Translations under genes and position numbers: made by a program | The notes under the pieces: generated by a model | Told to the model about the DNA's origin: nothing | Database searches by the model: none | The model's input: only the letters and a program-made list of their open reading frames with translations | Assembly: GCA_036971475.1 (NCBI GenBank) | Contig: JBAIZL010000006.1 | Span: forward strand, 59,490,898-59,554,897 | DNA length: 64,000 nucleotides | Reading direction: 5' to 3' | Origin: Prosapia bicincta | Taxonomy: Eukaryota; Arthropoda; Insecta; Hemiptera; Cercopidae | Shown here: positions 48,256-57,802 of the stretch, in pieces | Layout: each line of letters starts with the position of its first letter | How positions within the stretch are numbered: position 1 is the first letter of the stretch

Positions 48256-48424
48256 TTTATTAATGATTCATAACAGTCACTGTTACGCCTACTTATAAAA
48301 TATGTCTTTCAAGATTGCATATAACTCTCGGAGTCTAGTCGTCTTCATGCATCGTATTTTCAAAACATCGAAAATTATTTTTAAAGTGTTCCCGTATTTA
48401 TTATCGCCTATTGACCTTGTCGAT

Positions 48425-49486
48425 CTATTTTTCATTCGACATCTCTCGCATTAGCGTGTCTCGTAGGCTTTGAATAGCCGTATTCAATTGCCTTTGCGAA
48501 ACAGCATCGTTATCAGCTATACCATCGGCTATCCCCGATAACCGCTTAGAGTTTAACCAGTAGTAGTCGCCCGTCTCCTCGGAATGCAGAGTGTATTTCT
48601 TTATCCAAGATTTAATTTCATGAAGCTGACGAACGTTAACTGCGTCGACATCGGTGAAACCGTCTCGAACATTAGTTATACATTTTCCGTTTGCGTTATA
48701 CATTTCACCGATCGGCAGTAGGGTGAGAAACAGCGTATTTTTCATTAGAAAACCCAGTGTGACCGCATCTTGTTGGTACAAAGGTTCTTCGACCTGAGCG
48801 AGCCGCTTATTTTGAAAACTCCAAACAGTTTTGTCTTTTCGAGGCACCCTATCGTCCACGTATAATTTTGTAGCGGCGTCATTTTTATACAAAGGCGCTT
48901 TAACATTACATATGGCCACTCCGTGAGCGTCAAATTTACCCTCTGCGTTTTTCGATAAGAAATTATCTCTGACGTACTTCATGTTAATAGCGTCAGAGTC
49001 TTTCATAGGCGCCGATACACCGCACACCCTTTGGTCGCCAAAGGAAAAACAATCGGCTAGTTTAATAGGAACCAACGATTCCAAGTAGGCTCTCGTTACG
49101 GCATCATCTTTTTCTTTCGGCTCTCCGAGACCTCCCAAAGGCAAGCCTTTTGTATGATATCTATTCTTTATTCGAGTCAAACAGTTTTGTTCGAGATACG
49201 TTTTGGACACTGCATCGCCGTCCTCAACGGGTTGGCCTAGACCGCCTACAGAAAAGCCTTTAGTGTAGTATTTTTTCCTATCCTCGTCGAAACCTAAACA
49301 TTTTTTCGCTATCGTACCCGCATTGACGGCATCGCTGTCCTCAATAGGATCACCAACATTGCGCAATAACTTACCTATCGCGTCATAATGATTACCATCG
49401 GGAGTCAGACCTATCCCGTGCTGATGATGATGGGGGTGCGGAGCGTTAATCTGGTCCGAAAAACGACCAAACTTATCGACGCTCAT
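48425..49486 (-). CDS. Fibre-like protein built of eight 'DAV' repeats
   Basis: 353 aa. Starts MSVDKFGRFSDQ, a pattern I recall from arthropod adintovirus-like proteins. Eight repeats of about 36-45 aa follow, each with a short strand, (N/G)(V/L)xxP, then (D/E)xDAVxxxYL; for example NVGDPIEDSDAVNAG and GLGEPKEKDDAVTRAYL. Phage tail-fibre shafts use the same 'NVxDPxxxxDAVNxxYV' repeat, so a trimeric fibre or spike is inferred, possibly for attachment. The repeats weaken toward the C-terminus. Its ATG overlaps the stop of the DUF8207-like gene as ATGA. Confidence 0.7.
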   Translation of the reverse strand: MSVDKFGRFSDQINAPHPHHHQHGIGLTPDGNHYDAIGKLLRNVGDPIEDSDAVNAGTIAKKCLGFDEDRKKYYTKGFSVGGLGQPVEDGDAVSKTYLEQNCLTRIKNRYHTKGLPLGGLGEPKEKDDAVTRAYLESLVPIKLADCFSFGDQRVCGVSAPMKDSDAINMKYVRDNFLSKNAEGKFDAHGVAICNVKAPLYKNDAATKLYVDDRVPRKDKTVWSFQNKRLAQVEEPLYQQDAVTLGFLMKNTLFLTLLPIGEMYNANGKCITNVRDGFTDVDAVNVRQLHEIKSWIKKYTLHSEETGDYYWLNSKRLSGIADGIADNDAVSQRQLNTAIQSLRDTLMREMSNEK

Positions 49487-50442
49487 CTTATTAATGTCCT
49501 AATTTTTCTATTTCCACTGCCTTTTATAAAACCCGCTTCCCTCAGCTCTTCTATAATGGAGGCAATTTCGTTCTCATGACCTGTATGACCTACCTCTTGA
49601 GATGACAAAAGGAGTCGTAACCTATCACAGAGTTCGTTAGGGTTGTCCCAATAGGCATAACCTTTACCGCTATGCAAACCGGTCGGCGGAAATAATCTCG
49701 ATATAATTGCCTTGTACTTGGCGGATTTACTAGCACGGTTTATGGCTAATAGATGATTATAACCTTTCCTATGAGCACTGGTTTGTTCACAGATTTGTTT
49801 ATAGGTGTTCAGGTCGGCCTTTGTGTATAATGTTTCATCGGGTTTGCGCATAAATATCAATTCATAGAGCCCTTCGGTTCCCTTGTAAGTGTCCGCGTCG
49901 ATGATGATGTCACCGTTTTCGTCGTCAAACCTTATATACTTATCGCCTATCATAACAGTACCGTCTCCTGTTATTCGAGGACCGTATGTGTTATCAATTG
50001 TATTCCTATTGTCTTTAATCATTCTCAACACGTAGGTCCGCGGTAGACGATGTTTGAACATTGTATGGACATAACGAACACTATCTTCCTGGCCCGCCGG
50101 TGTTGATAGTAGCTCTTTAACAATACTACTTTGGCGCATCGGTGTAACTGAAGGTCCAGGCTCATCTGTTGATTCAGCTATTACTTCGGTATCGATGAAT
50201 TTCGGAACATGGGTTTGTGAAGCATCATCCTCCATGTCTACATCCATTTCTTCTTCTTTTTTAATTTCCATTTTCGGCTGTGGACGACGAATTTTCGAAA
50301 TTTCCTTAATGATAGGGCTATATTGTTTAGTCAAAATCCGTTCAGCATCTGCATCGCCGAACTTTATCTGCAGATACTTTCTCTTGATGTTCTCCCTCAA
50401 ACGGGCGATCTCAGAGATAACTTGCTCCTCCTTTGGTGTCAT
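49483..50442 (-). CDS. DUF8207-like conserved protein
   Basis: 319 aa. The N-terminus is helical and charged (coiled-coil-like, residues 1-45), then an acidic linker. The C-terminal half has GDKYIRFDDENGDIIID, YKGTEGLYELIFMRKP, YTKADLNTYKQI, YWDNPNELCDRLRLLLSSQE and NEIASIIEELREAGFIKGSG. This is the pattern I know as DUF8207 from arthropod genomes and adintovirus-like elements. Function unknown; position among virion genes suggests a structural or assembly role. It ends four bases into the fibre gene. Confidence 0.75.
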   Translation of the reverse strand: MTPKEEQVISEIARLRENIKRKYLQIKFGDADAERILTKQYSPIIKEISKIRRPQPKMEIKKEEEMDVDMEDDASQTHVPKFIDTEVIAESTDEPGPSVTPMRQSSIVKELLSTPAGQEDSVRYVHTMFKHRLPRTYVLRMIKDNRNTIDNTYGPRITGDGTVMIGDKYIRFDDENGDIIIDADTYKGTEGLYELIFMRKPDETLYTKADLNTYKQICEQTSAHRKGYNHLLAINRASKSAKYKAIISRLFPPTGLHSGKGYAYWDNPNELCDRLRLLLSSQEVGHTGHENEIASIIEELREAGFIKGSGNRKIRTLIR

Positions 50443-50480
50443 ATTGCGAAATGAACAGTAATTCGACTATCAAATAGCTT

Positions 50481-51629
50481 TTAAGACAGTTCCAAAGATC
50501 GAAAAAACACAGCGTAACGCTTTTCACGCAATAGGTACTGTACAACCTGTGATGCGGACGCTTTCATCAATTTCGAATTGTTCCAAGATAAACCTCGGCA
50601 GTATCTGTACATGTTGTTGTCAAAATATGGTATACTTTCCACCTTCTCGGCGCTTCTAAAGACGAAGGTACGTTTTATATTTTCACGCCATTGCGGTATT
50701 TCGGCTACTATTAGATTATCATCTCTAGGCATATCTTGCATGTACCGTTTTAGCGTCGGTATAGAATTTTCGAGAAGATAACTATTCAAAAGCAGAAACT
50801 CATCAGTATTTGCCCCCGTGTATGTGCACCACATTTGAAGTTGCCTACGATCGACAACAGTATATTTTGATCCGTCAAAAGACAAGCCGAAATGATGACA
50901 CTGATTAGGCACCGTCGGCAGGGCGGCCTTTAGAAATTCGGTTGTAAACACACCTTGTGCCTTATTATTTACAGCCTCGTAAAATTTACCTCTACTGCGT
51001 AAAGGTAGCGACGAAGGTCTAGGACCGTATTTCACATTGTAGCTAATGTCTACACAACACTTTACACTGCTGATAAGCTTGTACGCCTTTATAGGACCGA
51101 CTATGGGAATTGTCCTTTCCGTGATTACTACACAACGGGACGCGTACGGCAATGAACAGCTGTACTGTAACATGTCGAGGTATACATGCGTGTACTCTAT
51201 GCCTCCGTGACTGGGAGTCAGTGTCCGATTGAAAAAATCAGGAAACGGCCGGAATCTGGATACCAAGTTTTGCGGATGCCGAACAGTTCCTTTCAACATG
51301 TGTTCATTGTATAATATCAATTCAAATGGTACACCTCCTTTATCACATTCGTGCATGAACCTAATCCAAATGTCTCGATTATAAATTCTATTTGCGGATG
51401 TGATCATTAACAGAATTATAGGCGGCAAACTCTTGCTGTACGACCCGAACCGCTTATGTCTCCAGCAGCGTCTATTAAATACATGTCCATGTCTATTCGT
51501 CCGGCTACAGTAGTTCCCGCAAAACCTCTTCTTATCGGGATAATAGAAACAACACAAATTTGATTTTGGTGTTTTGGTAGTGCCGCTATTAGCATATGGC
51601 GAAATATCATTATAAGTGTATATACGCAT
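50481..51629 (-). CDS. GT14-like glycosyltransferase candidate
   Basis: 382 aa. A Cys/His-rich N-terminus (residues about 25-58) may bind zinc. Residues about 71-180 show IILLMITSANRIYNRDIW, then HGGIEYTHVYLDMLQYSC and CVVITERTIPIVGPIKAYKL. This resembles the GT-A core of core-2/I-branching (GT14) enzymes, where 'vvLLSESciPlxxfxxxYxyL' is typical. A later TGANTDEFLLLNSYLLEN fits the 'DExylpTLL' acceptor motif. An enzyme that decorates virion or host glycans is inferred. No signal anchor seen. Its start overlaps the ATPase stop by one base. Alternative: an unrelated conserved Polinton protein. Confidence 0.45.
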   Translation of the reverse strand: MRIYTYNDISPYANSGTTKTPKSNLCCFYYPDKKRFCGNYCSRTNRHGHVFNRRCWRHKRFGSYSKSLPPIILLMITSANRIYNRDIWIRFMHECDKGGVPFELILYNEHMLKGTVRHPQNLVSRFRPFPDFFNRTLTPSHGGIEYTHVYLDMLQYSCSLPYASRCVVITERTIPIVGPIKAYKLISSVKCCVDISYNVKYGPRPSSLPLRSRGKFYEAVNNKAQGVFTTEFLKAALPTVPNQCHHFGLSFDGSKYTVVDRRQLQMWCTYTGANTDEFLLLNSYLLENSIPTLKRYMQDMPRDDNLIVAEIPQWRENIKRTFVFRSAEKVESIPYFDNNMYRYCRGLSWNNSKLMKASASQVVQYLLREKRYAVFFRSLELS

Positions 51630-52318
51630 TATAAATCTTTTACGAAGGAATCGAACCCAATTCTGTATCGACCCTGATCTATATCGCTGTCTTTATCTAT
51701 TACTATAAAACCGAATTTGTCTTTCCAGGCTGTTGCACAGAGCTTTTTGAAAGTGTTAAACGACACGTCCGTGCCTACGTGATCCGAATGAATGTGTCTT
51801 AAATTCATATCGTCCTGTTTAAATACAACAATCAGGTTGGTATTGTCTCGGATTAAATGTTTGGGAATCCTACTGTACGTTTGACCGAGATAAAAAGAGT
51901 CAATTGAGCTATGTCTTCCCATACTGAAGTAATTACGTATGTTATCATGTTTTTCACACTGTATATCGTCGAAAATCATAATGGAATTCGGTTCCGCTTC
52001 ATGTGGATTTATGATGTTGTCGTTATCACTGTACGGAAAATAACCGATACCCGATTCTTCCATCACCTTAGACAGAAACTTATATTTCGGTTGGTGAAGT
52101 GATTTTGAAAAAATATAAATGTTGGCGAACTTCAGTCCGTTTGCCTCGAACAAAAGATTGAAAATTACATTTGTTTTGCCGCAATTTGAAGGACCACACA
52201 CAATTGCTCTAATAGTGTTGGGCAATAGGGGACTGTGACGAATTCGTTTCTCCTTTTCACCTACATAAGCGTCGAAATTATGTAGCTGCATCGTATATGG
52301 AGCAATCACTACACGCAT
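51629..52318 (-). CDS. ATP: FtsK/HerA-type genome-packaging ATPase (A32-like)
   Basis: 229 aa. Walker A GPSNCGKT at 42-49, Walker B SIMIFDDIQ with Asp117-Asp118, and a later FYLGQTYSRIP motif (about 142-152). These are the hallmarks of the poxvirus A32 / Polinton packaging ATPase that drives DNA into the preformed capsid. Length is typical. It precedes the GT-like gene with a TAATG stop/start overlap. Frame intact. Confidence 0.92.
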   Translation of the reverse strand: MRVVIAPYTMQLHNFDAYVGEKEKRIRHSPLLPNTIRAIVCGPSNCGKTNVIFNLLFEANGLKFANIYIFSKSLHQPKYKFLSKVMEESGIGYFPYSDNDNIINPHEAEPNSIMIFDDIQCEKHDNIRNYFSMGRHSSIDSFYLGQTYSRIPKHLIRDNTNLIVVFKQDDMNLRHIHSDHVGTDVSFNTFKKLCATAWKDKFGFIVIDKDSDIDQGRYRIGFDSFVKDL

Positions 52319-52574
52319 CTCGAAAGACGTAACCAGAATGAATCAATTGTGCGAAAGACTTAATATTTATTTTCGAAACATATATTCTATTGCAGTATAA
52401 AGCAATTGTGACACATTGTCTCTGCAGCTAGTACTTTTCCAATCGCATGCTCGGGGTCGGATGCGGACAAGTTCAGTTGGGACAAAGCAATCGCGACCAG
52501 TACTTTTCCATTGACGTCAGCGCTTGCACATGGCCGGATGCGCATGGGCGGCTTGCCGGATGTGGTACAATGTT
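52319..52574. other. Gap between integrase and ATPase genes with duplicated segment
   Basis: CTAGTACTTTTCCAATCGCATG and CCAGTACTTTTCCATTGACGTCA are imperfect repeats about 70 bp apart. The second contains a perfect CRE-like TGACGTCA (about 52513). Likely holds the ATPase promoter. Confidence 0.4.
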
Positions 52575-53627
52575 TCACAGTATAAGTTTATTTTTATCTA
52601 CCCACGAGTTGTGGGTTTTATCGAAACCTTGCCATTTCACAAGAACCTTATCTCCTTTCCGGCGCAAAACTTTTTCCACCAAATAAACGTCGCCAACATT
52701 TGTTCGACTTAATTCTTCAGCATAAAACCCACCTTTTAATATTTCACCTCTCGAATCTTGTAAAATGTAGGTTTTAGGTGTGGACGGTACAACAGCGAAC
52801 ACGGTAAATACTTCTTGCGTCCAGTTTGGATAAAATCCTTTCGAAAAAACTTTTTTGTATTTGGATATTCTAACTCTATCGTCTACCTGGAATGATCGCG
52901 ATTGAGGTATAGTACGACTATTTACTTTCTCGTTTATTCTAGCCAACAGCATTGCTTCATGTTTTTTTCTCACCTGACACGGTTTCATACCAATAGTACT
53001 GTGTACGGTTTTGTTGTATGACTTCACAACATCATCTAAAAAATCAGTCCATTTATGACTACCGCGAGCCGTAAATTCTAACCACATTTTACTTTTCAAA
53101 GTTCTGTTTAACCTTTCTACGATGGAAGCTTTTTTCTCGGTGTAAGTGTGATAGTGATTAATTTTATAGGTTTTCAATAAGTTTTGAACAGATTTGTTAA
53201 ACCATTCTTTACCCTGATCGGTCTGAAAATGCTTCATACTGTGTTTCTCTAGTATAGGCTTTAATGCTGAAGCTACTTCGGAACCGGTTTTAGATTTTAT
53301 CGGCACCGCAAACGCAAATTTTGATAAACAGTTAATCATAGTCAATATATACTTATAGCCTTTGTTTTCCTTTGCATAGGGAATCATCTCAACTAAATCA
53401 GCTTGATAAAGATCGTTTACACCTTTCAAAGTAACACTACGTGTTTTAAAGTTTCTACGAGCCGGCTTATGAAGCTCGTTAGCAATAGCACGTCTAACGT
53501 TCATTTCAAAACTGACCACCCTGATTTTACTTTTGGTACTTTTAAACCAACTGACTAGGTTTCCATGAACACCCAGGAGGTACAGTCCGAAGTCGTTCTT
53601 GTTTTTGGAAGCGTACCCGGGAAGCAT
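52575..53627 (-). CDS. INT: Retroviral-type integrase with chromodomain
   Basis: 350 aa. Catalytic DDE residues: Asp77 (LYQADLVEM), Asp137 (FQTDQGKEW) and Glu171 (KKASIVERLNR), the rve core. The C-terminal chromodomain (about 312-350) has VYLVEKVLRRKGDKVLVKWQ and GFDKTHNSWV and would bind methylated histone or direct target choice. Integrase inserts the element DNA, producing the 6-bp duplication seen. The N-terminus lacks an obvious HHCC zinc domain and its first 30 residues look unlike the family, so the true start may differ or be spliced. Confidence 0.9.
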   Translation of the reverse strand: MLPGYASKNKNDFGLYLLGVHGNLVSWFKSTKSKIRVVSFEMNVRRAIANELHKPARRNFKTRSVTLKGVNDLYQADLVEMIPYAKENKGYKYILTMINCLSKFAFAVPIKSKTGSEVASALKPILEKHSMKHFQTDQGKEWFNKSVQNLLKTYKINHYHTYTEKKASIVERLNRTLKSKMWLEFTARGSHKWTDFLDDVVKSYNKTVHSTIGMKPCQVRKKHEAMLLARINEKVNSRTIPQSRSFQVDDRVRISKYKKVFSKGFYPNWTQEVFTVFAVVPSTPKTYILQDSRGEILKGGFYAEELSRTNVGDVYLVEKVLRRKGDKVLVKWQGFDKTHNSWVDKNKLIL

Positions 53628-53639
53628 TCCAAGGCCTAT

Positions 53640-54020
53640 CCTCCCTGGCGGTCAGTTTTTGTCGTTCAATTTTACTTTAAATCCCATCCACACACACATT
53701 CAGTCTTATAGACGATTAAGTCGAGACAGAGGACCATTCAACCTAGGTTTCACACACACACACACACTCGTGCAACAAATATTTTATACCTTTTGTAAAA
53801 AGGTATTTTATTCAATACAAAAACACAATCTGTCTGACATTGCCACAACAGAAGCTATGTTATTTTGTTGCTACAACACTTAGCTATTCACACAGCCTTA
53901 TAGGCGTTTAGACCGTGACAGAGGGCCCATTCATTCAACCTAGGATCTCCACACAGCATAGGTCATACAAAAACTAAAATGGAACGACTTGATTTCACAA
54001 TACCGTTCAGAATGATGGGA
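53640..54020. other. Gap between polymerase and integrase genes with repeats
   Basis: Two imperfect copies of CTTATAGACG...GAGACAGAGGACCATTCAACCTAGG (about 53704 and 53897), plus a (CA)n run. Probably the 3' end of the polymerase transcript and the integrase promoter; nothing coding. Confidence 0.45.
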
Positions 54021-54021
54021 A

Positions 54022-57000
54022 TCATTCTAGGCGTGGAACCTTACAGTACCCATAAGGTAGCGTATCAAAACCCCCGTTACGTTTTCTTTTCGCACCTGTG
54101 GTTCTGAACATTTTTGTTTCACACACAGTAATAACATCATGATCCTTTCTGCGACGTATACGCGGTTCAGTGACCATTATGCTATCCTCCTCTGTTTGTT
54201 CATTCAATACTAATTTCTTTAAAGAATCGAAATTCAAATAACACGAGGTGCGGAGATTTAAAGTCAGTCCTTTAATTTTGCAAACTGTAACGGTTTTGTC
54301 ATTTTCCGGACACATTACCTTGTAACCGTACGTTTTCGGACCTCCCGAAACAAATTCTGTTATATATGCAGAAGGACCATAGTCTGCCAGTTCGTCTGTC
54401 ATCTGTCCCAAGTAGTCTCCTGTCGATACATCGTGCGTACCGTCTTTGTGGAGATAAATTACACTATCTGTGTCGTAATAGAGGACCTGTGATCCCAACA
54501 CGTCCAAATACTCATAGAGCTTAAGACGAGCATGGGCTGTAGTAAATGCAGCGAGAACTACATTTACTGTTGGTAGTACATCACAGGTGTTGTCGGTGTA
54601 GCACCAGTTCACTACGACAACGTCCTCGTTAACCTCTTGTATATTGTTTACATCAATTGACGGTGACGTTAACAAGTTGAACAGTTCATTCGGCTCTCTT
54701 ACTATTGTAGTCTTTGGCTGGTTTTCACGTTGTCCAAACTTACCCCAAAAGGAGTTTAACATTAATTTAGCCAATGACCTGGCACCAGGATTTTTTTCAA
54801 TTTTCATCGGGTCAAGTCTAACCCCCTCGTTGTCGAAATAGCTTTGGACATAGTCTATTTTGTCTTGTTCAGTACGACACCACTCTGGGTAACCTGAAGC
54901 CTCCTGCTTTATTTTTAAAAATTTATTAATATAGTCGGTAAACAGTCCGTTCCCTTTGTCAAATGAAGCCATTTCGTATTGCCAGAGCTCATACATTTCC
55001 AATATCACATAACCTTTCTGCACAGCTTTGCGTATCTCGTCCATAGTCCATGTTCCTGTCAACGTCCGTTCGTCAAGAGAGTGAGTACAGTCTCCAGGTA
55101 TAAGGTTCTCACCACATGTAAGGCATAGGATGAACATCAATTTATCGTTCATTCTGACCGGCAGCACTGGATGATACAAATCCCGAGGAGGTAGGACTGT
55201 ACATTTCAGGAGGCCGTCAGCAGACATTCCTGCGGCTCTACACTCATTATTACCGACGTGTATTTCCGGATGTCCTATCGGATATTCTCGGTACTTACAC
55301 ACCCAGGGGTACAAGGAACAAACATAAATGTACCGAATCTTCTCGTTCTCCTGACACATATGGTACGATTTTACATTCCCCGTACGACCGCCGAAAAACG
55401 CATCTCGAGGGTTTAGTGGTGTGAGATGTATTAGAGGGTGGGAATCAAGGTATGCCATCCTTTTGTTTATTTTTTTCATCCTATAAAATTCACACTCCCA
55501 CAACTCGACAACATTATAATGACGGGACAACTTAGCCGTCTTAGCTTTAGTCCTGGTCAGTCGAGCACTATGAGTGTCTGACGGGTCGTCGATTAGAGGT
55601 GAATCACGCCCAAATGTGTAACAGTTTGGACATCCGTGCCAGTAACAGCCGTGAAATTCATATACGGTCTTCGTTTGGTCACATAGTCCGTCAACCTTTA
55701 TACCATCTACTTTAATTTCACGACCTCTACCAGCATGCTCCAGTCGATAGCCTTTCTGGTCTTCGATCCATGCGAGCCACTGTAGAGCAATGGTGGACTG
55801 CTTATCGACGAGTCTGTATCCATTCTTTGGCAGTATGCCTATTGTGTTTGGCTTGAGAAAATTTCTTCTGAACGCTAGGCTACACGCGCTAGCAATAGTG
55901 ACGGCCTCGAGAAACGGATCTACATTGCATTCCTGCAAGAACGAAGCACGAAACTTTATACAGGCTTGAGCTAATATATCAACATCAGAGAGGCAATATT
56001 CGAATATTTCCCTTTGAAAATTGAATACATAACCGTTGGAGACCTGTTCATCGTACCACTGTAAGAATTTTGTATTGTTCTTTTCGAACATTGAGTCAGG
56101 ACAGTAGTATTCCTTTGCTGGAATAGGACCTACATAATTTTCATTGGCCACTGTGTTGAAAAGGTGGGGAAAGTAACCCTTCTTTTTTTCGGGAGGTAGG
56201 TCGAACGCTTCAGGGAGTTTAGACAATGCCATTGGCATATAGTTTAGAGAATCAATAAACTTTATGTTATCGATCTCCATCTTTATAATCCTAGTTCCAC
56301 GCATTATCAATTCAGGTGTAAACTGAGTTTCTTCCAGAACGTATTTCAAAAGGAATTGGAAATCAAATGCCTGTCCATTATGAGCGATAACGCACACCTT
56401 TTTAAACGTTTTACGCGCATCCATTATGTAGGCCATGAACCCTTCAACTGGACTCTCTTTAAAAACACGAGTTCGTGGCGTACAATTACGGCAACGCTCG
56501 CCATTTACGCATTTCCAACAGTACTGTTGAGAAATGCATAAGTTTACCCTGTGCACGTGAGTGCTATCAAGGACTTCGTCTTGACGCGTTTCCAGGTCGA
56601 AAAATAGAAACATGAAATCTTTAACTGGAGGCTTTTGTGTATTGATTTTCATGTAACACCGATGGTTAGCCGGCTTGTACTCTAAGCACATTTTACAATA
56701 AACCTCTCCACACTGATGTGTGCTTTTACGGTCTGTAGTAAATATTACCTTCTCACACATTAGACATTTTCTAATATACTTGCAAACGCTTACGGAATGT
56801 GTGTTGTAACATTGCTGGTTCATAAATTGACGGTTACAGTCACCGCATTGAATACCACCGTTGTCGTCTAGCACACACGGTGGAGTCCGTTTACATGAAT
56901 AACAGGTAGCTGAACATTTGTGTTTGCCTAAAGTGTTGTACGGTGTCCGACACGCTTCACAGTAGAAATGACACGCAAACGCGCTAGTTAAACTGGTAAT

Positions 57001-57774
57001 CACATTAAAATGGGACTTGTGAAATAGCAAATTTATTTTATACTTGGGATTGTTCACATTACCTTCAAAAAACACATGCCTACCTCTACTACCGTAACTG
57101 TACACCGTGATTTTATATTCAGTTAAATGATTTTGAAACGCTTGTAACTCATTCACACCCGCACCTGACTCGGTAATGTCTACATTAGCGTCAGCCATTA
57201 GTTGCTGTGCCCTAACGGTCTGACGTTTACCTCTGTTCTGTATTATAGCTTTATATTCTTTATCATTTTGCGCCCGAGCAATGCCAACCACAAGAGCACA
57301 AGGCAAGCACAAAGCATCTTTATTTTTAATTACAACGATTCCCGTTCTGCTGTGACACTCTTCGCCAAAGTTATTGTAAATCCCACGCCTACTTCGACCC
57401 CGCCCTACAGGTACTCTAACCTTGGTACACGATACCTGGAAGGTATCACCTGACATAAATCCCTCAGCGTTACTCTGGATTATTCCACCAAAAACGTCCC
57501 AAAGAATGTCTGACGTTAATTCCGAAGCAGGCCTGAAGGCTACGTACCCAGGTGTACGATTCTTAAAGTTTATGCTAGTCATAGTAAACCCAAGTCGATC
57601 TTCGTCTGTTGTACCCCTAGTCACAGATTCAACCAACTCTTGAAGTCCCTGTCTAACCCATTCAATCTCTCCTACACCTTCAGGGGGTGTATTGAATTTA
57701 AAAACAATTTTATTCCCGTATAAACGGAATTTCTTTACATAGGTTTGCACATTAGAAAAAATATACACGGCCAT
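54022..57774 (-). CDS. PolB: Protein-primed family B DNA polymerase, motif A Asp replaced
   Basis: 1250 aa, uninterrupted. The N-terminal part (about 150-260) has DALCLPCALV and a later HFNVITS, loosely like an OTU protease. Cys-rich zinc motifs follow (about 270-375). The 3'-5' exonuclease motifs are Asp393-Glu395, Asn466-Asp471 and Tyr593-Asp597. EFHGCYWHGCPNCY (about 706-719) resembles a Vsr-type endonuclease motif. Polymerase motif B is KLMLNSFWGKFGQ (1003-1015) and motif C YYDTDS (1099-1104). Motif A reads YVCSLYP at 817-823: the catalytic Asp position is Tyr817 (codon TAT, 55324-55326). Without it polymerisation should fail, so this copy is probably replication-dead unless the base is an error. 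Promoters lie at 57803-57994. Confidence 0.93.
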   Translation of the reverse strand: MAVYIFSNVQTYVKKFRLYGNKIVFKFNTPPEGVGEIEWVRQGLQELVESVTRGTTDEDRLGFTMTSINFKNRTPGYVAFRPASELTSDILWDVFGGIIQSNAEGFMSGDTFQVSCTKVRVPVGRGRSRRGIYNNFGEECHSRTGIVVIKNKDALCLPCALVVGIARAQNDKEYKAIIQNRGKRQTVRAQQLMADANVDITESGAGVNELQAFQNHLTEYKITVYSYGSRGRHVFFEGNVNNPKYKINLLFHKSHFNVITSLTSAFACHFYCEACRTPYNTLGKHKCSATCYSCKRTPPCVLDDNGGIQCGDCNRQFMNQQCYNTHSVSVCKYIRKCLMCEKVIFTTDRKSTHQCGEVYCKMCLEYKPANHRCYMKINTQKPPVKDFMFLFFDLETRQDEVLDSTHVHRVNLCISQQYCWKCVNGERCRNCTPRTRVFKESPVEGFMAYIMDARKTFKKVCVIAHNGQAFDFQFLLKYVLEETQFTPELIMRGTRIIKMEIDNIKFIDSLNYMPMALSKLPEAFDLPPEKKKGYFPHLFNTVANENYVGPIPAKEYYCPDSMFEKNNTKFLQWYDEQVSNGYVFNFQREIFEYCLSDVDILAQACIKFRASFLQECNVDPFLEAVTIASACSLAFRRNFLKPNTIGILPKNGYRLVDKQSTIALQWLAWIEDQKGYRLEHAGRGREIKVDGIKVDGLCDQTKTVYEFHGCYWHGCPNCYTFGRDSPLIDDPSDTHSARLTRTKAKTAKLSRHYNVVELWECEFYRMKKINKRMAYLDSHPLIHLTPLNPRDAFFGGRTGNVKSYHMCQENEKIRYIYVCSLYPWVCKYREYPIGHPEIHVGNNECRAAGMSADGLLKCTVLPPRDLYHPVLPVRMNDKLMFILCLTCGENLIPGDCTHSLDERTLTGTWTMDEIRKAVQKGYVILEMYELWQYEMASFDKGNGLFTDYINKFLKIKQEASGYPEWCRTEQDKIDYVQSYFDNEGVRLDPMKIEKNPGARSLAKLMLNSFWGKFGQRENQPKTTIVREPNELFNLLTSPSIDVNNIQEVNEDVVVVNWCYTDNTCDVLPTVNVVLAAFTTAHARLKLYEYLDVLGSQVLYYDTDSVIYLHKDGTHDVSTGDYLGQMTDELADYGPSAYITEFVSGGPKTYGYKVMCPENDKTVTVCKIKGLTLNLRTSCYLNFDSLKKLVLNEQTEEDSIMVTEPRIRRRKDHDVITVCETKMFRTTGAKRKRNGGFDTLPYGYCKVPRLE

Positions 57775-57802
57775 AATATAGGTTTTATTTTAAGAAGTCA
57801 AA

